Made by a program: the position numbers and the translations under genes
Shown: piece after piece, positions 1 through 7,661 of the stretch
Position numbering within the stretch: position 1 is the stretch's first letter
Layout: every line of letters starts with the position of its first letter
Notes under the pieces: model-generated
Told to the model about the DNA's origin: nothing
Databases searched by the model: none
The model's input: only the letters and a program-made list of their open reading frames with translations
Source of the DNA: an uncultured Gammaproteobacteria bacterium
GTDB lineage: Bacteria; Pseudomonadota; Gammaproteobacteria; Pseudomonadales; Pseudohongiellaceae
Length of the DNA stretch: 35,021 nt
Direction: 5' to 3'
NCBI GenBank assembly: GCA_913061515.1
Contig: CAJXSF010000038.1
Span: 1-35,021, forward strand

Positions 1-48
1 TCTACACTAGATCGCTCGTCGGCAGCGTCAGATGTGTATAAGAGACAG
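1..48 (+). other. Untrimmed Illumina Nextera adapter (P5 tail, i5 index, read-1 transposon end)
   Basis: Positions 1-7 match the tail of the P5 primer, 8-15 (TAGATCGC) match the Nextera i5 index N501/S501, 16-29 are the read-1 primer part TCGTCGGCAGCGTC, and 30-48 are the 19-bp Tn5 mosaic end. This is library sequence, not genomic DNA. It also creates a false peptide tail ([10 protein letters not shown]...) on the response regulator read leftward into it. Confidence 0.97.
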
Positions 49-427
49 CTTCTTGGGTGCTAGGTGCTTGCGTGCGTCTTAATAGACTGCGTACTCGGGC
101 CAGCACCTCCACGAAGGCGAAGGGTTTGATGAGATAATCATCAGCACCGAGCTCTAAACCTTTAACCCGATCATCGACACTGTCGCGCGCCGTAAGAAAA
201 AGCACAGGCGTGGCATTCTTCGCCTCACGCAAAGACTGCAGGATACGCCAGCCATCCACATCGGGAAGCATGACGTCGAGTATGACGAGGTCAAAGCTCT
301 CGGTCATGGCCAGATGATGACCATCGAGACCATTGCGGGCCAAGCTAACCTGAAAACCAGCCTCAGTGAGGCCCTGGCGCAGGTAGTCCGCGGTCTTTAT
401 TTCGTCCTCTACCACTAATAATCGCAT
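49..427 (-). CDS. copR: Heavy-metal response regulator, receiver domain only (truncated by contig end)
   Basis: The 126 native residues form a CheY-like receiver domain of the CusR/CopR/IrlR heavy-metal OmpR-type family. The acidic pair E7/D8, the phosphoacceptor D51 (VILDVMLP), T79 and K101 (IKPFAF) are all present. The start MRLLVVEDE at 427 was chosen because it matches the family N-terminus and is preceded by a GAGAGAG ribosome site; an upstream Met at 475 would add 16 non-homologous residues. The C-terminal winged-helix DNA-binding domain and any following sensor kinase gene are lost because the contig ends. The gene is divergent from the multicopper oxidase gene, the usual copRS/copAB arrangement, so it probably activates that operon in response to periplasmic copper. 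The choice between copR and cusR is by context only. Confidence 0.88.
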
Positions 428-486
428 ATCTCTCTCAGTCTCGAGTCGCTGTTGGGGTGAGGCTAATGCGGCCATATTAACAATTG

Positions 487-514
487 GATTACATCAAGAT
501 TACAAATTTATCAT
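487..514 (+). promoter_or_regulatory. Tandem GATTACA boxes, probable response-regulator operator for copAB
   Basis: GATTACA occurs at 487-493 and again at 498-504, a direct repeat with exact 11-bp periodicity, as expected for two OmpR-family subunits bound head to tail on one DNA face. A -10-like TATCAT follows at 509-514, which would put the boxes over the -35 region (class II activation). The site lies in the 160-bp gap between copR and the multicopper oxidase gene. Assignment to the product of the divergent regulator is inferred. Confidence 0.6.
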
Positions 515-587
515 CTTCTTGTCATCGGAGTGAAAGCCTCGCTCAGTTAGAGTAACCCATCACCTTCGCATTCCAAGGGTCAAATTA

Positions 588-2408
588 ATGCCACAGTATA
601 AAACATCACAAGCACTCTCGTCTCAGTCCCGTCGTCAACTACTACAGGGCCTCGTATTGGGGGGTGTCGCTAGCGCACTACCCGCGACACTAAGTGCGCA
701 GTCTAACACCATCGCGCAAGCAACACGGGGAACTCCTCCCATTCTAAGCGGCCCAGTTGTAGAGCTGGAAGTGGCCGAGTCAAAAGTAAACTTCACCGGC
801 GAATCGCGCATTGCCACCACGATCAACGGCTCAATTCCGGCCCCCACACTCAAATTCCGTGAAGGCGACGAGGTCACAATTCGAGTGACCAACAAGTTGA
901 AAGTGCCAACTTCGATTCACTGGCACGGCATTATTCTTCCCTATCAAATGGATGGCGTGCCAGGCATCAGCTTCGATGGGATAGCGCCTGGAGAAACCTT
1001 TACATACCAGTTCAAACTCGAACAGAGTGGCACCTACTGGTACCACTCTCACAGCGGTTTTCAGGAAATGACTGGGATGTATGGCGCTCTTATCATCGAG
1101 CCACGGGAAGGTGAGATTTATCCGGTCGACCGCGATTTCATTGTTCAATTGTCTGATTGGACAGATGAAGATCCAATGCGAGTGTTCAACAAACTGAAAA
1201 TTCAGAGCGATCTGTACAACTTCAACCAACCTACTGTGGGTGATTTTTTCAGTGACATCGCCAATGGCGGCTTGGGTCTTGCCTTGGACAAGCGGCGCAT
1301 GTGGAATCAGATGCGCATGAATCCAACGGATTTAGCTGATCTATCTACGGCCACTCTGACCTATCTGATGAACGGAAGCCCCGCTAATTCAAACTGGACC
1401 GCTATCTTCAAGCCGGGAGAGCGTGTTCGCTTGCGCATCGTCAACGCCTCTAGCAATACCCTTTTTGATGTGCGAATACCAGGCCTCACCATGCGAGTAG
1501 TTCAATCGGACGGCCAAAATGTAAAACCGGTAGAGGTAGACGAATTCAGGTTCGGCCCAGGTGAAACTTACGACGTGATTGTCGAGCCGACCGGAGACGC
1601 GCACACCATATTCGCACAAAGCATGGACCGCAGTGGTTTCGTGCGTGGAACATTAGCAGTACGGCGGGGCTTGGAAGCGAGCATTCCTCCCTTAGACGCG
1701 GTCGAGCAACTAAGCATGATGGACATGATGGGCGACATGACAGCGATGGCGGGCATGGCAGGCATGAATCACGACAATGGGGCATCCACGTCCGATCATA
1801 GCGGTCACACCGTGCCTGCACCGGTAGTGGACCACAGCAGTCACAGCGGCCACAACATGTCCGCAGATCCACTGTCCTTGCCATCGAAAGCTGTCCGGCA
1901 CGCAAGCACAGAGTACGGCGCCACAGTCGATGCCCGCGTAGACACCCCGCGCACCAACCTCGATGATCCTGGCATTGGTCTACGTGACAATGGTCGGCGT
2001 GTGCTTACCCTAAACGATCTGCGTTCGCTCGAACCCATTGTAGAACCCACTGTCCCTACTCGTGAGATTGAATTACATCTCACAGGCAATATGGAACGCT
2101 ACAGTTGGTCGATCGACGGTTTGGAGTTTGGCGACAGCACTCCGATTTATATGCGCAAAGGAGAGCGTGTTCGCGTCATTCTTCAGAACGACACTATGAT
2201 GACCCACCCTATGCACCTGCATGGCATGTGGAGTGATATTGAACGAGAGGATGGAGAATTGCTCTCGCGCCAACACACGATACTGGTGCATCCAGCGCAA
2301 CGCATCAGTTTTCTTGCCACGCCCAAAGATGCCGGTCAATGGGCTTGGCACTGCCACCTGCTGTTCCATATGGACGCAGGCATGTTTCGCAAGGTAATCG
2401 TGTCATGA
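588..2408 (+). CDS. copA: Periplasmic multicopper oxidase, copper resistance CopA/PcoA type
   Basis: This 606-residue protein is a copper-resistance multicopper oxidase, thought to oxidise Cu(I) to Cu(II) in the periplasm and to bind extra copper. A twin-arginine signal (SRRQLLQG, residues 14-21) precedes a hydrophobic stretch ending ALPATLSAQ, so it is probably exported folded by Tat. Copper ligand motifs are complete: HWH at 111-113, HSH at 153-155, HPMHLHG from 540, and HCHLLFHMDAGM from 588 with the type-1 Cys at 589. Residues about 375-427 form a Met/His-rich insert (MMDMMGDM, HSSHSGHNM) typical of CopA/PcoA and likely a copper-loading region. The start has AAGGG at 573-577. The stop overlaps the copB start (ATGA), implying translational coupling. 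It is not the P-type ATPase also named CopA, which is encoded at 12728. Confidence 0.95.
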   Translation: MPQYKTSQALSSQSRRQLLQGLVLGGVASALPATLSAQSNTIAQATRGTPPILSGPVVELEVAESKVNFTGESRIATTINGSIPAPTLKFREGDEVTIRVTNKLKVPTSIHWHGIILPYQMDGVPGISFDGIAPGETFTYQFKLEQSGTYWYHSHSGFQEMTGMYGALIIEPREGEIYPVDRDFIVQLSDWTDEDPMRVFNKLKIQSDLYNFNQPTVGDFFSDIANGGLGLALDKRRMWNQMRMNPTDLADLSTATLTYLMNGSPANSNWTAIFKPGERVRLRIVNASSNTLFDVRIPGLTMRVVQSDGQNVKPVEVDEFRFGPGETYDVIVEPTGDAHTIFAQSMDRSGFVRGTLAVRRGLEASIPPLDAVEQLSMMDMMGDMTAMAGMAGMNHDNGASTSDHSGHTVPAPVVDHSSHSGHNMSADPLSLPSKAVRHASTEYGATVDARVDTPRTNLDDPGIGLRDNGRRVLTLNDLRSLEPIVEPTVPTREIELHLTGNMERYSWSIDGLEFGDSTPIYMRKGERVRVILQNDTMMTHPMHLHGMWSDIEREDGELLSRQHTILVHPAQRISFLATPKDAGQWAWHCHLLFHMDAGMFRKVIVS

Positions 2409-3346
2409 ATTATTTTTATCTCCTAAGTATAGTTTTGCTGTTCGCCAACGACTCCTTTGCACAAGATAATCACGTGCATAATCCGGTTATAACACCAGAA
2501 ACTGCGCCTGCAGCAAATGCTACGGCGCACGAACATTCTATCACTGTTGTAGCGGAACTGGAGAATACAGCAGCAATGCCAATGGATCATAGCGCAATTG
2601 CGATGGATTCAGATGAGCCACCTGAGGGTACGCGTGATCCCCACGCTTACTCTGCAGGGTTTACTCAGGCGGCAGGCCCATACACATTGCCGCCCGCGCA
2701 ACGTCTAGTGCTAGCAGATGAACACTCTATTTCATCTCTGCTTGGTAATGGCGTGGAGTATACCCCGGATTCGAAAACCGGAAACTATGAGTTGCAAGCC
2801 TGGCGTGGCACCTCTTTCAATAAACTCGTGATCAAAACCGACGGTGCATTCACAGAGAATGATGAGTACGAGAACGAGACCGAACTTCTTTGGGGACGCG
2901 CGTTTGCACCTTTCTGGGACTCACAACTTGGCGTACGGGTCGACTCGCGCAGCGAAGGCAAAAACCGACAATGGTTCGCAGCAGGCGTTCAGGGTCTAGC
3001 ACCCTACTGGTTCGAGCTTGATGCCACGGCCTATCTGGGAAGTGCAGGGCAAACTGAGTTTGTGTTCGATTCCGAGTACGAAATGCTAATAACACAACGT
3101 CTAATTTTACAGCCGCGCGCTGAATTCACCGTACGCGGTAAAGACGACCCCCAAAACTTACTAGGCAGCGGTTTAGCTAACGCCGCGCTCAGTCTCCGAC
3201 TGCGCTATGAGATCTCGCGGCAGTTCGCCCCTTTCATAGGTGTCGAGACCGAGAAAAATTTCGGCAGTACCGCTGACCTGTTAAACGGCAACGGAGAATC
3301 GGTGAAAGATACACGCTACTTCGCAGGCGTTAGGTTCTGGTTTTAG
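2405..3346 (+). CDS. copB: Outer-membrane copper resistance protein CopB
   Basis: A 313-residue exported protein. The start at 2405 overlaps the oxidase stop as ATGA and gives a proper signal peptide (MNYFYLLSIVLLFANDSFAQ); the longer frame from 2339 has no signal and lies inside copA. After the signal comes a His/Met-containing acidic linker (residues about 20-90), then a region with alternating hydrophobic/polar strands ending in RYFAGVRFWF, with a C-terminal Phe as recognised by the outer-membrane assembly machinery. This matches the CopB/PcoB family, a beta-barrel partner of the CopA oxidase that binds copper at the outer membrane. Its exact mechanism (storage or efflux) is not settled in the family. 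Confidence 0.92.
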   Translation: MNYFYLLSIVLLFANDSFAQDNHVHNPVITPETAPAANATAHEHSITVVAELENTAAMPMDHSAIAMDSDEPPEGTRDPHAYSAGFTQAAGPYTLPPAQRLVLADEHSISSLLGNGVEYTPDSKTGNYELQAWRGTSFNKLVIKTDGAFTENDEYENETELLWGRAFAPFWDSQLGVRVDSRSEGKNRQWFAAGVQGLAPYWFELDATAYLGSAGQTEFVFDSEYEMLITQRLILQPRAEFTVRGKDDPQNLLGSGLANAALSLRLRYEISRQFAPFIGVETEKNFGSTADLLNGNGESVKDTRYFAGVRFWF

Positions 3347-3387
3347 ATGCGAAAACTTCCATAACTTTCAACATTGAGGATACAAAA

Positions 3388-3735
3388 ATGAACTTAGTCA
3401 CAAAAATCGCAACTGCTTTAGGCGCTACCACGTTATTAATCTCTCTTTCATCAAACGCGCACGAAGCGAGCGAGCACATGAAGGACGCGCAAAGTCCAGA
3501 TTGCGCTGCCATGGCTGAAATGGATCATGAAAAAATGGACATGAATGATCCTGTGATGGCCGCAATGATGAAGCAGTGTATGGCTTCCGATGCACACGGT
3601 GAGGTCGCTACAACCGGTGATGCCCATCAGGAGCATGCTCACGAAGCAGCAAGCACTGATAGTGATGCAGAGCATAATCACGAAGCGGCCGCACCAGTGG
3701 CTGCCGCGGTCGTTGAGGAAGTACATCAACACTGA
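3388..3735 (+). CDS. Small exported Met/His-rich protein, putative periplasmic copper binder
   Basis: A 115-residue protein with a signal peptide (cleavage likely after SSNA, about residue 24). Beyond the initiator Met it contains 11 His, 9 Met and 2 Cys, arranged as Met-rich segments (EMDHEKMDMND, AAMMKQCM) followed by His pairs (EHAHE, EHNHE) and a final VHQH. There is no recognisable fold. The composition is that of a metal-binding, probably disordered periplasmic protein. GAGG at 3376-3379 is the ribosome site. It follows copB by 41 bp with no terminator between them, so it is probably the third gene of the copper operon, acting as a copper sponge or chaperone (inference). I do not recognise a named family; similarity to CopK/CopG-type small proteins is in composition only. 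Confidence 0.82.
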   Translation: MNLVTKIATALGATTLLISLSSNAHEASEHMKDAQSPDCAAMAEMDHEKMDMNDPVMAAMMKQCMASDAHGEVATTGDAHQEHAHEAASTDSDAEHNHEAAAPVAAAVVEEVHQH

Positions 3736-3761
3736 TAGAACTGCAGTCTATCCGTTCCGTT

Positions 3762-3789
3762 AAAAGGGGCAGACCTATTGCCCTTTTCT
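3762..3789 (+). terminator. Rho-independent terminator after the copAB operon
   Basis: AAAAGGG at 3762-3768 pairs with CCCTTTT downstream, extended by a short CA/TG pair around a small bulge, and ends in a T-rich tail (CTTTTCTATTT). It lies 27 bp after the Met/His-rich gene and before the cytochrome gene, so it should separate the two transcripts at least in part. Confidence 0.7.
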
Positions 3790-3821
3790 ATTTAACATCT
3801 GCACTAGTAGGAAATTGAAAA

Positions 3822-4355
3822 ATGCGCACAGGAATTTTTATCGCACTGGCATTCGTCGCAACGGGTGTCTTTATTTTCTCCGGGTTATACCCGATGGGCG
3901 CAGATACCCCACATTTCCGCGTCACGACGTGGGCGCTAGAAATTCTGCGAGAACGTTCAATTGCCCGCGCGTCGTCAGAAATCAAAGCTCCAACGGATCT
4001 CGATTCGGCTGACCGCCTATTGTCGGGAGGGGCTGACTACAATGACATGTGTGCAGGATGTCATCTTAGTCCTGGAGTAGAGTCATCCGATCTGTCTATG
4101 GGCCTGTACCCTGCCCCGCCCAATCTGACCAACCACGCGCACGTAGAACTCGACTCAAGCGTGACGCTAGCGCGCAGTTTCTGGATAATCAAACACGGTG
4201 TCAAAATGTCGGGTATGCCTGCGTGGGGAAGGGGTCACGATGACGAGCGGATATGGAATATGGTCGCATTCCTTGAGAGACTGCCTGACTTAAACCCTGT
4301 TCAGTACCAAATCCTTACCGCGAGGGCACCTATGCAATCAGAGGAAACACATTAA
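3822..4355 (+). CDS. Membrane-anchored monohaem cytochrome c
   Basis: A 177-residue protein with an N-terminal hydrophobic segment (residues about 4-23) that can act as signal anchor, then a class-I cytochrome c domain. The haem-binding motif CAGCH is at residues 77-81, and the likely distal ligand Met is in GVKMSGMPAWG (Met131 in the usual position). GGAA at 3810-3813 supports the ATG at 3822; a frame at 3815 is a shadow. Small cytochromes of this kind occur beside copper-resistance genes and could pass electrons between envelope copper oxidation and the respiratory chain, which is inferred here. Its stop codon directly abuts the stop of the convergent ferredoxin gene, with no intergenic base. 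Confidence 0.88.
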   Translation: MRTGIFIALAFVATGVFIFSGLYPMGADTPHFRVTTWALEILRERSIARASSEIKAPTDLDSADRLLSGGADYNDMCAGCHLSPGVESSDLSMGLYPAPPNLTNHAHVELDSSVTLARSFWIIKHGVKMSGMPAWGRGHDDERIWNMVAFLERLPDLNPVQYQILTARAPMQSEETH

Positions 4356-4685
4356 TCACCAGAATTTCTTGAGCAGTTCACGCTTACAAGGCTTATCTTT
4401 CCATTCATCAGCATCAGCCAGTGGTAATTGAACTTCAGTAATATTTCCCCAAAGCTGACTAAGCTCCTGATTTAGGGACAGAAATTCAGATTGAATCACC
4501 GGAAGCTCATCTTCTGCATAAATCGCATTTGCCGGGCATTCGGACTCACAAAGTGCGCAATCGATACACTCGTCTGGGTGAATCACCAACATATTGGGGC
4601 CTTCGTAGAAACAGTCCACAGGGCAAACATCTACACAATCAGTGTATTTACATTGGATACAGTTTTCGCCAACCACGAACGTCAT
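4356..4685 (-). CDS. fdxA: 7Fe ferredoxin FdxA, island paralog
   Basis: A 109-residue ferredoxin of the Azotobacter FdI / FdxA type carrying one [3Fe-4S] and one [4Fe-4S] cluster. Cysteines are at 9, 12, 17 and 21, then at 40, 43, 46 and 50; the [12 protein letters not shown] block is the second half of the cluster set. It is a paralog of the ferredoxin at 19794: 54 of the first 62 residues are identical by eye, while the C-terminal halves diverge strongly (this one ends LKKFW). The gene is convergent with the cytochrome c gene and divergent from a decayed permease gene. A role in a copper island is not established; replacing a copper-sensitive Fe-S protein is one possibility. I see no strong ribosome site. 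Confidence 0.92.
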   Translation of the reverse strand: MTFVVGENCIQCKYTDCVDVCPVDCFYEGPNMLVIHPDECIDCALCESECPANAIYAEDELPVIQSEFLSLNQELSQLWGNITEVQLPLADADEWKDKPCKRELLKKFW

Positions 4686-4764
4686 GTTAATTTACCGTCA
4701 TAAGCAATGAATCGGAATGCAACTCTATTTTTCACAGTTAGCAAAATAGCGCAAGGGACTAAGC

Positions 4765-5542
4765 ATGCAAGATCATTCCGAGCACGATCGCAGCGCGCAA
4801 TACCATTCAAACAGCCTAGCACTTTAGGGCGCAGTGCTTTTGTTCGCTTTTATGTCAACATACTCGGTAACAAATCAATCTAGACTTTCTCGTTCTTTAT
4901 GGCATTTGTCAAAATTGACGGCCTAGCCTTTCTTACGGTTGCGGATTTATGGGTATCGGGACTTACTTAAGAGACTATCGCTTCTCCCGAGGAGGACGCC
5001 TCTCTCGCAAGCTTCCTCGGCGCCGTCGCACTGGGCATCCTCGCCTACAAAGGGTTTACCACTATTACCAACAGCGGGTCTGAAATTAAAAACCGAAGAA
5101 TAATGTAGGTCGCGCCATAATTATCTCGCTCGCTATTTGTTGATAGTCTATTTACTAGTATCTTTTGCTGTCGCTGGAAATCTGAGCATTAGTGAAATTT
5201 TAGCCGCGAGAGACTACTCGTTAGCGGAAGCCTCACGACCAGCATACGGACAGCTAGGATTTCGGACCACCGTAATATTCGCCATTGTTGCTACGGTTTA
5301 AAACTTTATCGAGAGTGTGTTCGCAGTCTCGCGCATGTTGACCATGCTGACTGAAATAAAGTTGGTGCCTCATAGCCACTTTGGGATGTCAAGCAACATT
5401 CAGAAACACGCACTGGTTTACACCATGGTGCTGACAATCATATTCGCGGCGTATTTCGACCTTGGCCGCATCGATTCTTGGTCTTTTACTGATTCTTGAT
5501 GGTGAGTATTGGTTCCTGAAAACTCGTGACTCTCAAGACTAA
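4765..5542 (+). pseudogene. Decayed APC-family permease, paralog of the gene at 10082
   Basis: Three remnants line up in order with the intact permease at 10082-11413. The N-terminus (from ATG 4765, ...QYHSNSLAL-stop-GAVLL) matches HYRKDSLTLVGAV. A middle block from about 4889 to 5480 reads FVKIDG, then SFLGAVALGILAYKGF and TTITNSGSEIKN, then, after frameshifts near 5095-5145 and an in-frame stop near 5300, FAVSRMLTMLTEIKLVPH. A C-terminal scrap at about 5490-5530 (LLILDGEYWFLK) matches VVILTVEVLFLRY before a TAA at 5540-5542. At least two large internal deletions, several frameshifts and several stops make it non-functional. GGGA upstream of 4765 looks like a surviving ribosome site. The sequence divergence from the intact copy suggests an old duplication or a separate acquisition. 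Confidence 0.85.
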
Positions 5543-5875
5543 CATTAACGCTTTTCAACTCTTACCCAAATATCCATACATTGAACAATCGACATATTAC
5601 ATCTGTTTCGATGGGCCCTTAACGTCCGAGATCACCATGCCCTAGTATTTGAACCTCCGGTTATAGAAAGCGGCAAGTGATATTCAGTGCTCGCGACACG
5701 CCTCCTCGATCTTTTAGGACAATTGCTCCGCTCCCATCCATAGGAGTCCAAGGGTTACTGGCCACTCGTTTCAAGCTCGACTGAATTAGGCACGTCGAAG
5801 TTGAATGCGCAATATGATTAGGTTACTCTGAACATCTAATTTTCCGATCAAGAATTAACTCAGGAAGGTCTTCAA
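5543..5875. other. Non-coding stretch after the permease pseudogene
   Basis: I see no ORF with a ribosome site, no RNA gene and no clear terminator here. The first bases directly follow the decayed permease tail, so part of this may be further degraded sequence. The end carries the AGGAAGG ribosome site (5862-5868) of the next gene. Confidence 0.5.
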
Positions 5876-6337
5876 ATGAACTTCACTAGAACTGTATCGT
5901 CAGCATTCTTAATGATCCTTCTCAGCGTGCCAACTGCCAATGCACAGTCAGATGATGCTCAGGCTATTAAGGATTTGCTTGAAGCCGTTGCAGCGTATAT
6001 GCAGGCAGGAGATATGGCTTCACTGGGCAAGATTTACGCCCCGGGACGCGGAGTTCACATAATCGAGGGTTCAGGTGTCAATCACGGCTGGGAAGATTAC
6101 AGAGACAATCATCTGGGCCCTGAACTCGATGCTTTTAAGAATTTCACTTATAAATATTTGGCAATCGAACCTGTTGTGAAAGGCGAATTTGCTTTCGTGG
6201 CGTTGCGCTACGAGCTGACAGCAGACACCGATTCTGGCCATATTGAAATGGAAGGTCGGGGTACCACTGTACTTGAGAAGATGGATGGGATGTGGCGCAT
6301 TGTGCACACTCATACGTCTGGTCGTCGTCGAAATTAA
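5876..6337 (+). CDS. Exported SnoaL/NTF2-like (DUF4440-type) protein
   Basis: A 153-residue protein with a clear signal peptide (MNFTRTVSSAFLMILLSVPT, cleavage near ANAQ-S) and a mature domain of about 130 residues with the cone-like NTF2/SnoaL pattern: an initial helix (AIKDLLEAVAAYMQAGD), the W-containing GVNHGWEDYRDNH segment, and antiparallel strands ending GMWRIVHTHTS. AGGAAGG seven bases upstream fixes the start. The family includes small enzymes and binding proteins; no catalytic role can be assigned. It stands alone between the pseudogene and the EamA transporter, so its link to copper is by location only. Confidence 0.8.
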   Translation: MNFTRTVSSAFLMILLSVPTANAQSDDAQAIKDLLEAVAAYMQAGDMASLGKIYAPGRGVHIIEGSGVNHGWEDYRDNHLGPELDAFKNFTYKYLAIEPVVKGEFAFVALRYELTADTDSGHIEMEGRGTTVLEKMDGMWRIVHTHTSGRRRN

Positions 6338-6578
6338 ATTGGAGGGATAACGTAACTACAACGACATTAACGGATGCGTTTATTCTATATTTTTTTGCAC
6401 CATTACATTTTATTCAATTGCCTCTCCCATCTCCCGCTCTCCAATTAGTGAGACTACTCTAATCTAGAGCCTCCCGGTTTCTTCCTAAAACTCTGAAACA
6501 GATTTCCTAAACATTCAAGGTGTTCATATTATAAACAGACCACTAATAACACCCGTTTCAATTGGCGCGTCAGTAACA

Positions 6579-7427
6579 ATGATACTGTGGGCGATTTGTT
6601 ATCCCTTGATAAGTGTAAGCATTCAGTATGCACCCATAATGTTTACTGCTTTTTCTCGAGCAGCCAGTGCGGGCGCCTTTTTAATATTGATTGCATTTTT
6701 TCTGAAAAGACCCCTTCCCCGCGCTAGGAATGAATGGGCGTTTATTTGCGCTGTGGGATTTACGGCTACAAGCATAGGTTTTTGGGGTATGTTCTACGCT
6801 GGCAGTCTTCTTTCCCCTGGCCTTGCTACAGTCATTACGAATACACAACCAATTATTGCGGGAATACTAGGCTGGCATTTTCTTAAAGAGCGCATGGGGA
6901 AAATATCTCTTTTTGGCATTTCATTAGGATTCCTAGGCATTGCAATCATTAGTCTGGATAGCCTAATTGTATGGGAGAGACAGTTCATCACTGGCATTTT
7001 CTATATCCTAGCGGCAGCAACAGGCGTTGCGACTAGCAATATACTACTAAAGAAAATTGAAAATAGGATCGACACCTTGTATGCAATGGGATTTCAATTA
7101 CTAATCGGATCTGTTCCACTAGGAATTCTCGCTTCCAGCCAAGATAATGTAAGTTCCGTTATTTGGCATTGGGAATACGTAATTTCCCTGTTCTCCCTAT
7201 CCATATTCGGGACAGCGGCACCATTTGTTATTTGGTATTGGCTTATGAGCAAAGCCCCACTCTACCAGCTTAATGTTTTTAGTTTCTTAACGCCGATATT
7301 TGGGTTAGCGTTCGGTTTTGTATTTTTCAATGAAATATTAAATATAAGACAATGGGCAGGCGTTTCTTTAGTAATCCTTGCTATCACGTTAGTCTCATTC
7401 GTAAACAACAGCACCAAAGCTGCGTAG
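6579..7427 (+). CDS. DMT-superfamily EamA transporter
   Basis: A 282-residue, roughly ten-helix membrane protein with two EamA repeats; the sequence TVITNTQPIIAGILGWHFLKERM is the typical end of the first repeat and FLTPIFGLAFGFVFFNE that of the second. The substrate is unknown; the family exports metabolites and amino acids. The first ATG at 6579 falls inside what should be helix 1, and no Shine-Dalgarno precedes it. The frame stays open back to 6489. AAGGTG at 6517-6522 sits five bases before an ATT at 6528, so translation may begin at this rare codon and add 17 residues (IINRPLITPVSIGASVT). I report the ATG because non-canonical starts cannot be proved from sequence. Confidence 0.85.
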   Translation: MILWAICYPLISVSIQYAPIMFTAFSRAASAGAFLILIAFFLKRPLPRARNEWAFICAVGFTATSIGFWGMFYAGSLLSPGLATVITNTQPIIAGILGWHFLKERMGKISLFGISLGFLGIAIISLDSLIVWERQFITGIFYILAAATGVATSNILLKKIENRIDTLYAMGFQLLIGSVPLGILASSQDNVSSVIWHWEYVISLFSLSIFGTAAPFVIWYWLMSKAPLYQLNVFSFLTPIFGLAFGFVFFNEILNIRQWAGVSLVILAITLVSFVNNSTKAA

Positions 7428-7661
7428 TCCCAGAGTTGATTCAAACTCGATCGTCTCCGGGTGACTGTGCATTGGATATATAGCGGCGGCTATTCTCCCT
7501 TGCGGAAACCAACGACCGGTCTTGCTGAACCAAAGAGGAGTTAGACATTGCCTGGTCAGCTACCAACTAAACGGAGATTTTCATACACTGTATTCGTTGC
7601 ACATCCAGTTTCGTAGAATCCATTTACCACTCGATGCCTACGGTTTTAGGCCTCCCCCACT

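Noticed and set aside
2..48. Response-regulator C-terminus ending [14 protein letters not shown]
   Set aside because: These residues are translated adapter sequence; native coding ends at base 49.
1546..1905. Minus-strand Cys/His-rich frame opposite the oxidase Met/His-rich region
   Set aside because: The Cys and His arise from reverse reading of Met/His/Ser codons in a repetitive stretch; no ribosome site and no homology.
5317..5499. A 60-residue ORF as a separate small gene
   Set aside because: It is one open segment of the decayed permease and matches the intact copy in mid-protein.
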